Assembly (NCBI GenBank): GCA_022701365.1
Contig: JAKUHH010000170.1
Location: 37,535 to 101,534 of the forward strand
From: Mycocentrospora acerina
Lineage: Eukaryota; Ascomycota; Dothideomycetes; Pleosporales
DNA: 64,000 nucleotides
Direction: 5' to 3'
Shown here: in pieces, positions 45,517 through 57,000 of the stretch
Layout of the letters: each line of letters starts with the position of its first letter
How positions within the stretch are numbered: position 1 is the first letter of the stretch
Position numbers and translations under genes: made by a program
Notes under the pieces: generated by a model
What the model saw: only the letters and a program-made list of their open reading frames with translations
Database searches by the model: none
What the model was told of the DNA's origin: nothing

Positions 45517-46848
45517 CTACATTAAGGGCTGAGCTGCATCAACTTTCATAGGAGGCAGTATTCCAAGGATTTCCATCTCTTGAAACATCTCGAAGATACT
45601 CTCAAGAGTGTCGACAAATCCACTGAACCCGAATTGTCTGGCTTTATTCATTGAAAGCGAGCCAAAAGGCAGATAGGCAAAATCGCCCGTGAATATTTCA
45701 TCGGAGTTGCCGTCGAAGACATTCTTCGTGAGCTGACCTTCTGACTGCTTCATCATATATTCCCAAGCTTTCTCATTGGCCGCATCACTTGCCCAATCGG
45801 TGAGTCGGAAGCTGTACTTGACTGACAGAGGCGGGCCATATCCCAGGGGCCCCTCTTTTCCGCCAGCGAGGTAAGTGACTTGGAAGTTGTTGTCATCAAT
45901 CTCCGGACCGCGCACAATTGGTACACCATACCAGCGAGCTAGTTCGTGAAAGAAACGGTCCCAGCTGAGACATCCTCCATCTTGAGCATTGAAAGCTTCG
46001 TTTTCACAATGTTCTTCAAGCACTGCCCACTCACTCAAGTACCCGGTCAACCGTGCAGTAGAATGGTAGGCTTCAAATTGCCAGGACTCAAACCCAGATC
46101 CAAAGATTAGGGGTTCTCTTCTGTGTGATTGGACAGCGGCATAGATCCCAAGGCTAAGAAAAGTGTTCATAGAAGCATATTCGGTGGAGCCGATGATACC
46201 AGCGGGCCTAATTATATTCCAGCTCGTTTCCGGGTTTGCTTCACAAAAAGAGCGCAGAGCATCTTCTTGCTGGTAGTAGAAGTTTGGCGATAGATGCCTG
46301 GGTTGAGGGTCCGATTCAACGAGAGGAGTACGCACACGACCAATGTGCATTCCATAATTCTTCCCTCCAGTCTGCAGCAAGATTCGCTTCGGCTTAATTC
46401 CGGCAGTTGAGAGGGAGTGGAGGAAGTTCTTGAACGGCGGCACATTGGACTCAACAAGATCTTTTGCAAGGCTGGGATCCATCGCCGACTTGCCAGTCTT
46501 GGGTGGAAGATAGGCATAGTAAAATATGTAATCTGCAGAAACCTGAGAGTCCTGTAGGGATTGCGCAATTTTCTCGATAGAGGAGCCTAGGTCGATCGAA
46601 ACATGTTGAATGCGAGCCTTTTGCTCTTCAGTGAAGAAGGATAGCAAGCTTTTCGAAATCGGGCTGCGTGAGAGCGCGTAGACTTTGGACCATCGCTCTG
46701 GAGAATCCAGCAACGCTCGCATGGTGTGAAAACCCGAGATGCCTGTCGCGCCGCAGACTATGGCTTTTAGGTTCTTGATTGCTGGATCGAAAGAGGGGAT
46801 GTTTCGATAAATTCCTGACTGTCGGAGTGGCTGGCGAGAAGAAGACAT
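45517..46848 (-). CDS. PRISE-like short-chain reductase (443 aa)
   Basis: Single exon; the ATG at 46848 (MSSSRQPLRQ) is chosen because the upstream extension begins at a TTG. A Rossmann NAD(P) motif GATGISG lies at residues 33-39. Further family marks are LLQTGGKNYGMHIG and PNFYYQQEDAL, which correspond to the Lys- and Tyr-bearing motifs of the PRISE group (progesterone 5-beta-reductase / iridoid synthase-like SDRs), then WNIIRPAGIIG and NEAFNAQDGGCLSWDRFF. The group reduces enone or 1,4-dicarbonyl substrates with NADPH; in fungi members occur in secondary-metabolite clusters. Substrate unknown. About 50 residues longer than plant enzymes. Confidence 0.87.
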   Translation of the reverse strand: MSSSRQPLRQSGIYRNIPSFDPAIKNLKAIVCGATGISGFHTMRALLDSPERWSKVYALSRSPISKSLLSFFTEEQKARIQHVSIDLGSSIEKIAQSLQDSQVSADYIFYYAYLPPKTGKSAMDPSLAKDLVESNVPPFKNFLHSLSTAGIKPKRILLQTGGKNYGMHIGRVRTPLVESDPQPRHLSPNFYYQQEDALRSFCEANPETSWNIIRPAGIIGSTEYASMNTFLSLGIYAAVQSHRREPLIFGSGFESWQFEAYHSTARLTGYLSEWAVLEEHCENEAFNAQDGGCLSWDRFFHELARWYGVPIVRGPEIDDNNFQVTYLAGGKEGPLGYGPPLSVKYSFRLTDWASDAANEKAWEYMMKQSEGQLTKNVFDGNSDEIFTGDFAYLPFGSLSMNKARQFGFSGFVDTLESIFEMFQEMEILGILPPMKVDAAQPLM

Positions 46849-48836
46849 ATTGGTAAGTTTGGTTTCTGTGACCTGATGGTGACTGATGGGTTTTCGGATT
46901 GATGATGGAACAATTGACGAGGTCAAGTCCTTCTCTTATACTTCTTGAGTCAGAAAGACTCTGGAACCACATCTTCAATGCTCTCATAAGTGAAAGAGGT
47001 AGTAATGCCATCGATTTTCGGGGGGACGTTGAGCAGAAAAGAGAAATGGTTGTAATTGACATCAATCAATGCGGCTGAAAATGCTCGCCTTGTCCCGGCG
47101 CTAGTCGCAGTCATGATGTCACTCCCGACTAAACTTTTGTTATTCTAGCGTCTTTCCATGCAGCCTCATCTCAATTGTGGTGGATTCCGATTTCGGTGAG
47201 AACCCATTCGGCATGAACAACCCATAATCTTTGAAATTGCCGCTTGAATATTCTTGAAAGCACTTTTTTTGCCATAGCTCAAGAGAGACTCAGTCTTCAT
47301 ATTGAGGCCGGTTGATCATTATCCATTTTGAATTGTTCCAGCTATTCCAGGTTAATCATCTATTCATGTTCTGCGAGAGATTAATTCTTATGAAGCCATC
47401 AAGATTTTTCAGCCATGGCCACACGGTGTTGTCATGTTCATGCATCTTGTCTTGGAATTTCAAACACGATCTGACTTTGTAGTCAGATCGCCCCACATAC
47501 TTAAGGCAACAACACTATTTTGACAATGCTATAAAAATCTGAGTGGGGAGTTTAATTGCGCGGGTTCATCGCCGAGGAAGGAAGAAAGTTTACTCAGCAA
47601 AGCAACAGACTAATCTTAGGTACAGCCAAGCTAATCCGATTCTTGATCGCCTGCCTAGCTAGATTGAGCTAATCACCAAACATCAAATTCACAACAGGCA
47701 ACTTTTTATTTGGATGACCTGAGAATGTTGCAGGACTACATCTAATTAATGCAAACGGCGTATACCGAGTTTTATATGAGTCATGACTGCTATCACACAA
47801 AATTTTCTAATGAGTCGTGATCGCGACTAATTAACCTGCAAAATTCACATTTAATTAGCTTAATTTTTGTGAACACAGTGTATGATATGGTTGGCTTTTC
47901 CATTCACACTTCATGTCCCCCTTCTTTTAAACTTTTAATTTAGAAATAGATCGAGAACGAACGCCTATTGGATTAGGGCGGACAAGACTTAAAAGAAGCT
48001 GTGTTAGATTAGGATTCGAATTAGTTTAATTAAACTAATGAGCTTTGACCTGCCCCCATCCAGGCTCCAGCGTCTAGATGATTGGTAAACCTAAATGTGT
48101 AGGTATGAGAAAATTTGATGGTTTAAGCTGTACCTTCGATGTCAGGGCCGGTTCTATCATAAACAAACTACCAGAATAATTCCTCAACGGCTTGATATTG
48201 ATGCTTTGTTTCGCTATCGTATCCACGCATAAAATCGTGATGAAAGTTTGGTCACTATCACGGCTACTCATTGAGCGGCAAATACAGTGTACAGATGCTT
48301 GACTCCACACACTTTGATAGCATTGGGCAAGACTCAACCGTTGAAGTTTGAAGGTACAACATAGAATAATTGTAATCTTCAATTTGATACTAGGGTATTA
48401 AGTCACAAGGACATGCCTTACAGTTTAATGGTAGCTAAGAACTGTGTAACAATACTATTAGGGTTTGAATGCTTGATCCTGTTTCTTTCTAGAGTAATTA
48501 AATTTTAAAGTATTTGATTGAGTACTCAGATACTTGCTTTAATACAAAATGTGGTAGTGATGACCACGTCACTCATCATTCGTTCTTGGAACAAAACAAA
48601 CTAGTAATTACTATTCAGTCTCGTTATCGCAATCCGTTTTCTTCAACAACTACGTTACTTATCAATTCTCTAATTTTTCGAAAGCAGATAAAGAATGACT
48701 GTTTGTCAATTCAGCGATTGCTGTGCGCAGAAATGATTTTTTTTTGATGTGATGTTATCGCCGCTAGTAAACTCATTTTATTTGCATTATTAATGAAATT
48801 AGTCCTTAAAGCCAAAAGCTTAACATAAGACTTTGT
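46849..48836. other. Intergenic transition to the AT-rich transposon zone
   Basis: About 2 kb. The left part is the promoter of the reductase gene; moving right the sequence becomes AT-rich and stop-dense. No gene is supported. It ends at the left edge of the pogo-type element. Confidence 0.55.
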
Positions 48837-49669
48837 CTAACGTGTTTTACAAGCAAGGCGTCTATACAAGCGAGGCGTCCACCCTACTAACTTTAATCAC
48901 CTTTAAACTTAAATTAACAATGCCTTAACCTTAACAATCTCTAATGCGCTTATCTAAAGCTGATGTACAGCTTACTATCTTATCTCTTAACAGACATTAG
49001 ATTTAAAGCAAGAGAGCTGCTGCTTAGACATTTAATGTACCTTAAACAACGCTATAAGGCTAACGCGCTAGCAAGCCTTTCTAGCATAATTACTAGCCTA
49101 ATTTAAAGAAGCTTACCTAGGCAGAAGAAGAGGTAATTGTTAGCTATATACTTAACTTAGATTAGCGTAGATTTGCGCCTACATACGCAGCTGTCTGTAA
49201 TATAGCTAATAAGCTACTAGCTACCTGCAGCAGAAGTTAGGTTAGCGTCTACTAGCTACATAACTTTATTAAGCGTACTAACAGTCTTATAATGCGTTTT
49301 AATTAAGCGTATAATAGACAGAGAGCTCTATATAAAGATCCTGTGTTAATTAAGAGATAGTTTAAGCTTATAGAGCAGACAAAAGTAAAGTACAGCATTT
49401 ACAATAAAGATATCTATAACTTTAACAAGGCTAGCTTTATAATAGGCAAGATTATAACTTAGCTTGTTATAATAAGGTTAGAGAGGAGAGGCTAGCTAAA
49501 GGCTATCTAGCTAGGTAATCGTGAGTAGGTGACATTAATTGCTGCAATCAACGCTGCTGGCTAGACAGTCCTACTGTTCCTTATCTTTGCTAGCCAGTAT
49601 TACCTGTCTGCCTAGTACAAAGAGGCAGAGATCTTACGCAACTAGGCAATTGCAGTTAGTAATAACAGC
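48837..49669 (+). mobile_element. pogo/Fot1-type DNA transposon, 5' part only, RIP-mutated
   Basis: The translated frame, ignoring stops, reads like a Fot1/pogo transposase in order: an HTH region (LTKAEEE-like), AYNRQRALYKDP, KVKYSIYNKDIYNFNKASF, VTLIAAINAAG, FLIFASQYYLSA and YKEAEILRN. Four TAG codons from about 49505 to 49650 fall where the family has Trp. The element begins near 48837 with two direct copies of TACAAGC(A/G)AGGCGTC (48848-48862 and 48865-48879), probably inside the terminal repeat. It stops abruptly at 49669 where a Gypsy LTR is inserted; the right half and right terminal repeat are not in the window. The exact left boundary is uncertain. Confidence 0.75.
48920..49669 (+). 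pseudogene. Fot1/pogo transposase relic (DDE superfamily)
   Basis: The catalytic core NFDEAGF of the family is here NFNKASF (about 49418-49440): Asp to Asn, Glu to Lys, Gly to Ser, each a G-to-A change. Stops replace Trp (TGG to TAG) in the frame at 49526, 49562, 49610 and 49637. Both kinds of change are those expected of RIP acting on the opposite strand. The protein is dead and truncated by the LTR. Confidence 0.75.
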
Positions 49670-49957
49670 TGTAACAACGCAGGTTATAAGAGAGTGATCT
49701 GAATAGGGTCTGAAGTGTCTACTACTAGGCATATAGGAGTGCTAGGACTAGAGGGTAAACTAAAGATACTATTCTCTACACCTATAGGTCTTGTATAAAA
49801 GGATACAGAAAAACTACTCTATAAAGCTACATAGACTGCCCCCCTTATATATACCTTCTTAGGGTTATTATCTAAAGTAAGTACAAATTAGGTAGCTATT
49901 AGATAAGTGTTAGTTAACTTAGGGGTAATAATATAATATAATGTTGTAAATGTTACA
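49670..49957 (-). repeat. Gypsy LTR A (3' LTR of minus-strand element 1)
   Basis: 288 bp, starting TGTAAC and ending GTTACA, the same length and termini as the two plus-strand LTRs but in reverse orientation. The flanking purine tract of the minus-strand element follows on its right (AGAAGAAGAGTAG read on the minus strand). The five bases left of it are ACAGC; the partner flank lies outside the window. Confidence 0.9.
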
Positions 49958-50411
49958 CTACTCTTCTTCTGTGTAGGCAGAAAGTCCCTTTTTATAAAGT
50001 TATCTTTTGTCTGTATAGGAGAAAGAGAGAAGAAAGGGTAGAGTAAGGTTTAAACAGCATCTAGGTTTCTTTCTCTTGTCTTTACAAAACCTTTTTGTCT
50101 AAAGTTTATATTACTTCCTCTCTTTGTTTTTCTTTATAGTACAAGTCCTTATCTTATCTAAATATATCTTTTTTTATATTTAACTCTTATTTATATCTTA
50201 ATGTAAGGTAATCTTTAATAATATTTTAACTTTTACCTTAAGAAAAATTTTCTTTATTATTACTTTAATAATTATCTCTTTTACTTTAAGACAGGTTCTT
50301 ATATATAGAAGCTTCCCTTTTTAAAATCTTAATCTCTTTAGCAGTTAGGCTTAACGTTTTTGTACATACCCTTTGTTAAGCCTTTTTAGTAGTATTTTGC
50401 TAATAAGTATT

Positions 50412-51256
50412 AGCAAAACTACAACTACAACTACAACTACAACCACAACCACAACTGCAACTGCAGCAGCAGCAGCAACAACAGCAACACCACTAGCACT
50501 AGCACCAGCACCCGCACTAGCACCTGCACCTACCCCTATGCTAATCCCTGTCCCCCCTAGTGCCCTCCTAGTAGCCTTCTAGGTTATCTGCATGCAGTAC
50601 GTGCAGGCTGTTGCTTGCAAGCAATTTATTAAGTTTAAGTTTTATTTAGTAAGGTTAAAGAAATACTGCTATTACACAAAGTAGAATAAGAAGTGTAATC
50701 TAGTAAGTATCTATATCCTGTCTTATAGTCTTTAGTACTAATTTCTTAATAAGTACTATTATATATTAGACCTAAGTTTAGGTCTTTCTAGCAGGCCTTA
50801 AACTTATAGGGTAACTTTGTCTATAGTAGTATTAATAATAAAGAAGAAATAAATATAGTTAAAGAGCTTGCTGCTAAAGCAGCCTATTAGCTAGTAATAT
50901 ATATATAAGTAGCTAACTCTTAAGTTACTAGTATAACTATAGTAGAAGTTATACTTATGCATTATTAGTTAATAAAGAAGGAGGTTTAGTCTTTACAGGC
51001 AGAGTTAGAAAAGATTTAGAAGGTAGTAGTAAGTATAAGGGCTATAATAGAAGGAATAAAGAAGAAGATAAAAGAGATAGTAGTAAAGATAGCAGAGATA
51101 GCAGTAGTATTAGTAAAAAGGGGTAAAAGTAGTAGAGGTAAGGTAGCTATTAAGAGGAAAGTTAGTAGAGGTAGTAGTAGTAATAATATAGTAAGGTCTT
51201 TAGGCAAGAGCAAGCTAACAGAGTTTAGTAAAGACACAGCAATAGGTAGTGCTTAA
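50412..51256 (+). pseudogene. Antisense frame in element 1: Thr/Ala/Pro-rich, Cys-bearing, helical
   Basis: On the strand opposite to gag-pol, between 3' LTR and integrase. It begins with a Ser-Lys then a long Thr run, Ala/Pro-rich (LAPAPALAPAPTP), VPPSALLVAF, a stop, then a Cys-bearing part (VQAVACKQF, KKYCYYTK, NKKCN). After a frame change near 50800 a helical, basic region follows (VKELAAKAAY, LQAELEKI, IIEGIKKKIKEI) to a TAA at 51254. The same organisation is present on the minus strand of element 2. Stops are of the TAG/TAA type expected from RIP. Function unknown; could be an accessory gene of the retrotransposon. Confidence 0.5.
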
Positions 51257-53737
51257 ACTATGTCTAAGTTAGGTCTGTTAGCTTGTGTATACTATATATA
51301 TTTATAAATAGGAATTATAATCCTTAACTTAATTATCTTCTAAATATAATATATTTTCTACTCTATTTTTTTAAGCTTATAATTAGCTCTTTAGTCTTTA
51401 AAGTAAGCTTAGCTTTTTTAGATACTTTTTATAAAAAGCCTTTAACTTATAAGGAGATTTTGTAAAATTTAAGGCTTTATACTAAATAAAGTCTAAGTTA
51501 TATCTAACCTAGCTAACTTAATATTTTAGCATAGATTAATATACTTTACTAGTAAGTATCTCTTCTACTTTTTACTCTTTTATACTATAAATTAGGCTTC
51601 TAAAGAGTTTTAGTACTTCTTATCTTAGTAAGAGATCTTAAAGATTTTTATATAAGATGCTTAGTAAAAAGATATTATAGATAAAAGAACTTAAAAGTAA
51701 CTTTAACTAATATAAGTAGCTAACTTACTTTAGTACCTTAAAAGGTCTTTCTTATTATGCAGATAGCTTTTAGCTAGGCTTTATATTAGTTAGGTTTTTA
51801 GTAGATAAGTATACTATATCTCTAACTTGCTAATCTACTAGTTATTAGTGCCTATTAACTATAGCTTGCATTTAAGCTTAGGCCTTTTTTATATTATCCT
51901 TAGCTTATTACTACGCATTATACATGCAGGTTATTAATGCAAAGGTGTCTTAGTAGTTAATCTTATTAAATTATTTAGCAGAGGGTATAGAGCTCTCTTA
52001 ATTCTAACTCTGTGTTAGTTTACTGCTAAAAAGGAGCTAATATAAGGCTATCTTAATAGCACTGTAAGGGAGAGTTATCTAAGCATAGTTAATTAGAAGT
52101 AAAAGGTTACTCTAGTTATCTTAGTAAAAGGATGTAAAGGGCTGCAGTCTCTAATTAATATATTTATTTATAATCTTTATTTAGCTGTCTATTTCTTTAT
52201 AATAGGCAGTAGAGAGTTTAACTTTTATACTTATAATTTAGCAGAATTCTAACTAAAAACTAGAGATTAATTAGAGACTACAGTTAAATATAACTATATC
52301 TAGAGTATATCTAAAATAGTATACTTATTAAATAAATAAGTTTGCTATGCCTTTGGCGTTAATTGTCTTGTAATATAAGATAGTAATAGCTTATTTAGAT
52401 AATTAATTAATAATCACTATAATCTAGTTATACCTAGCCTAATCTTTTAAGAAATCCTTAAAATTAATATATAAGTACTATATTAGTCTCTTAGAGATAG
52501 GTAATAGGTGCAGGTAACTTAAGAGATAAGACTATCTTAGATAACCTCTACAACAAGCAATGCAGTTTTATATATACTGTTAATAACTAGCCTTTATACT
52601 TTTCTAATAGTACTGTTAGGCTAGTAACTAATAGGTCTTTTTAGAGCTAAGGTGTGTAGTAGAGATTTAATTATATACTTTATAAATAAGCTAGGTACAT
52701 AAGAGAGAATCTCTAGACAAGCAGAGTTAGTCTTAGTAGAGTAAGAGTCTATTACTAATCTAATAGTTATCTAGTAGCTTTGCTTATTATTTTTTAAAAG
52801 TTAACTAGTTTTTGCAGAGAACTATATCTATTAGTTTTAGAGAGTTAAAATCTATAGGAGTTATATTAGTTAGTACAGTGTTAATAGACACTATTTGTTA
52901 AACTTAAGTTTAGAGGTAAGTCTAAGCTAGATTAGTATTAATTTAGCTATAAAGACAATAGGGCTTAAGTAAGACTTATAATTAAGTATCTTCTTAGGCA
53001 GATTTTAACTAGCTTAGGTCCTGTTCTTATTAGCTAAGGATATTAGCTCTCTTATTATTCTTGCCTAGTATATACTTAATTTAGAAATTAAAAGAGGCTA
53101 AGGCTTTAGACTATTATGCTTATCTAGCATTAAGTACTTTAGTAGTTATAAAGTATTCTAAAGCGTAGTAGTCTAAAAAGACTAAGACTTAGGTTTAAAT
53201 AAAGGTTAGTTTAGCCCTCTATTTTAAGAAAGCTTAGAGAATAGTAAAAAGTTCTTTATTATATATTTCTTAATTAAGCTTAGCTCTCAATAAGACCTTG
53301 CTATAAAAGGCTACAAGGTACTATTTCTTATTAAGGTGTTTTTAGGATAACACTCCTGCTGCAACACTGTCTAATAAGTCTGTTTTAATCTAGGTATTAT
53401 ACTTAAGTTTAAAATAATATAAAGTTAGTATTACTAAAAGGGCAGTCTTAAAGAGATAGAAAGCTTTCTTGCACTTTAAGGTCTATATAAAAGGTATTGT
53501 AGAGCTCTGTAGTATAATAAAAGGTTTTGCAACCTATAAAAACCTAGTAATAAATTAGCAGTAAAAACTAGTAAAGCCTAAGAAGGACTTTATACCTATA
53601 ATAGTAGTTAGTCTCTTCTAGTTTTTTAGAGCTTCTACTTTTTCTAAGTTAACTTTAATGCCTTTATTAGTTAACATGTAACTAAAGTACTTTGTACGCA
53701 TAACATAAAACTTGCTCTTCTTAATGTCTACTTAAAG
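51257..53737 (-). pseudogene. Element 1 pol, integrase to RT part
   Basis: Minus-strand translation matches, segment by segment, the integrase, RNase H and RT of element 2. For example, the sequence next to 53737 is the reverse complement of the KKSKFYIICTKYLSYMLTN segment of element 2 with a few C/T differences. Multiple stops in every frame. Confidence 0.8.
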
Positions 53738-53742
53738 GCTAG

Positions 53743-54030
53743 TGTAACGTTCACAACGTCACATCCTATTATTACCCCTAAGTTAACCAACACCCATCTA
53801 ATAGCCACCTAATTCGTACTCACCTTAGATAGTAACCCTAAGAAGGGATATATAAGGGGGGCAGTCTGTGTAGCTTTATAGGGTAGTTTTTCTGTATCCT
53901 TTTATATAAGACCTATAGGTGTAGAGAATAGTATCTTTAGTTTACCCTCTAGTCCTAGCACTCCTATATGCCTAGTAGTAGACACTTTAGACCCTATTTA
54001 GATTACTCTCTTATAACCTGTGTTGTTACA
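53743..54030 (+). repeat. Gypsy LTR B (5' LTR of element 2)
   Basis: 288 bp, TGTAAC...GTTACA. Contains a TATATAA-like box near 53860 in GGGATATATAAGG. Differs from LTR C mainly by C/T and G/A exchanges, as expected after RIP. The sequence following at 54031 (TTATACAGAAAAACTTGT) would hold the primer-binding site; I cannot assign the tRNA. Confidence 0.92.
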
Positions 54031-54099
54031 TTATACAGAAAAACTTGTCCTAGCTAGTAACAGCCTCTAAATAATATTACTACTTATTTTATTTAGATT

Positions 54100-57000
54100 A
54101 TGTCTAAGCCCTATCTAATTTAGAACTAATTTAGACTACACTGTTATATCTAGCATTTTATTATAGCTAGGATCTTTATAATCTCTTAATAACTAAAGCT
54201 TTTAGGTTTAGAACTTCCTAGACTACTGCATTAGGATTACTTTAAAATAGCTGCATAAGATTGCGCTAAAGTAGAAACTTAGAGACTATTAAGAACCTAG
54301 CAGAATTAGACCTAACTCTAATGTCTGCTACTATTACTCTAAGTTTAAAAGAACTAACTTAAAGATTAGTATATACTTAAGGCTTAACCTTAAGGGTAAT
54401 AGCAGAGGCGTCTAATCCTACCTTATCCCCTAATCTAGTAAGAACTAGTGCAGAACTTATACTAGATTTAGACTAAAGAAAGAAAGACTTAGCTTAACTA
54501 GTAGACTAGCTTTATGCAGAAATCTAGGAACTATAGCAAGCTATAATTACCCTAGACTATCCCCTACTTAGCACTAAATTACTACTAACTCTCTTAGAAT
54601 AACTTTAACCTTTAAGGTTCTAGTCTAAGATTTTAATTAATAATACTATATGCACAAAACTATCTAAAAGAACACTATCTATTAATATTCTTAATAATAG
54701 TTGCAACTTAACCTTTTGCTAATAGCAAGCCTTAATCTAGGACTAATTAGAGATTAATGTAGACTACTATTAGAGTAAGTGCGCCTGCATAGTGTTAGTC
54801 TAGGGATATACTTCTAGCCTAGCTAAAGAATACCTAGAGCCCTAATACTTATCTAATACTTTATCTAACTGTTTTAAGATTACAGAAGATATAATTAACT
54901 TACTTAAGTCTTATTTTATTACAGGAAATAAAAGAGCTAAGAGCTAGGCTGCTTTTAATAAACTCTATATAGATAAGACAGAAACTATCTTTACTTTTAA
55001 AGCATAGTTCCTTAGTACTGCTATTAAGAGACAAGTACTTAAATTAGAATACTTTTACTACTTATAGATAAAGATTACACTAACCTTGCAGATGCCTAGC
55101 TTTAGGTTTAAGTAATAATAGAACAACTCCTTTAAGCTTATAGTTAAACACCTAACAGTGTTTAATATAGAATAAAGGAACTATCCCTTAGTCCTAACTA
55201 CAGGAAGTATAATCTGTATAATATATAAACTAAGTTAACTTTATTTAGGTCTAATTTAGAAGTCTCTACTAAGAATAAACTATAATTTATACTATTAAGC
55301 AAACCCTTATATCTAAACATAACCTTAACCTTTACCTGCCCTTTAGCCTATATCTAAGACTCTTAGTCTTATAAAGGATCTAACTCTAGGCAATTACTAT
55401 AACTGTAGCAAGCTAAGACACTTTAGAAGCAAGTGTCCTTTGCTTTAAGTATAAAAGATTAAGTTTAAACACTTTAATAAGGATATTAAGGAATTAAGAG
55501 AAGACTCTAACTAAGAAAAGGATTAGACAGGAAATAGAGATGCCTAAGAGGACCTCCTTTCTTAGGCCTAAACTATTATAACTTATTAAACCTTAGTCTC
55601 TTAAACTTGTTTAGAGGACTATATTTCTTTTCTCTTTCTATTCTTTATACTAAGGGCTTTAGGGTCTAATTACACTCTTTAATTAACACTAGTGCTTAAG
55701 GTTATCTTTTCTTAAATTTAAAAATTACTACTTTTATTTTATTAGCTCTTTAGACTCCTATCTAAAAGCTACTTTTTTAAGTTACTATTAAAAGGTTTTA
55801 AGACTAAATCTCTTCTCTAGTAACTTAGTATATCTGTTTATATCTAATTATTAATAGAAAAAAGATCTATAACTGCTTATTTATAATAGTAGATCTTAGC
55901 TTATAAGACTGCATTATTAGAATTAAATAAATAAAGCATTTTAAGCTATAGTTAGATACAGATTACTCTTAGATTATCTAGCTAAGCTGCTATCTTACTG
56001 TGTATAATACTGCTCTACTACTCTTAATAACTTTTAACTAAATAGTTTTTACTAAAACTGTTGCCTTAGATATTGCATAATAAGATAAGCTATAAGAACA
56101 AGAGGACTATTAAGAGAAGTATAGTGTAACTACTGCTATTTATAAGATTTAAGAGATACTTTAACTCTTAAAGAGTTAGAAGTTCTTGCCTTATATTACA
56201 TAAGACCTAACACTAAAACTTATCTAACCTTTACTAGAACCTGTCTTTACTAAACCTTCTTTTTATATTACTCTTATTTCTGCTAATGCTTTTTACTTTA
56301 ATATAAAATACTAAGAAAATAAATTCTTTACTACTAGCCTTTATAAAATTAATTAAATTCTAGATAAGAAAAGGCTAGAAGATAACCCTAATAACACAAC
56401 CTTAGTATAGGACTAATTACTTTTCTGTTACTACCCTTTTTAGGATATCTTTAGCAAGACTACTATAGAAACCCTCTTAGACTTTTAACTATATAACTAC
56501 AAGATTATACTTACTAAACTTTTACTAAATAGCTATAGCTTGTTATATAAATAGAATATAGAAGAGTTAGAAGTAACTAAGCACTATATTTAAGAGAACC
56601 TATAAAAAGGTTAGATTAAGCATAGTTAGTGTCTTTTTGTATCTCTTATCTTATGTATTTAGAAAGCTAACAGGGACCTCTAAATTTGTGTAGACTATTA
56701 TAAACTAAATAACCTTACTTATAAAGATGTCTATCTAATTCCTTGCATAGATAAGCTCTTAGCCTGCCTTTTAAAAGCTAAGATCTTTACTAAGTTTAAC
56801 ATTTATTCTGTGTTTAACTGTATCTATATAGATCTAGATTCTAAAGAATACACTACCTTCTAAACCTATTATAGAATGTATAATTATAAGGTACTACCCT
56901 TTAGCCTCTGCAACAGCCCTGTAACCTACTAATAATATATAAATAATATATTAATTAATTTCTTAGATAACTTCTATATTGCCTACTTAGACAATATCTT

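Larger units (their letters stand above)
49670..53742 (-). mobile_element. Ty3/Gypsy element 1, left segment (3' half, minus strand)
   Basis: Reads on the minus strand as the 3' half of the same retrotransposon found complete at 53743-61398: 3' LTR, an antisense-frame region, integrase, RNase H and part of reverse transcriptase. It stops at 53742 inside the RT and resumes at 61399. Densely stop-interrupted and TA-rich. Inserted into the pogo relic at 49669/49670. Confidence 0.85.

Noticed and set aside
51016..51237. Leu-rich 73-aa minus-strand frame, and its counterpart at 59574-59795 plus
   Set aside because: They are the opposite strand of the basic, coiled-coil end of the antisense frame; Leu/Ile/Thr enrichment comes from TA-rich composition.
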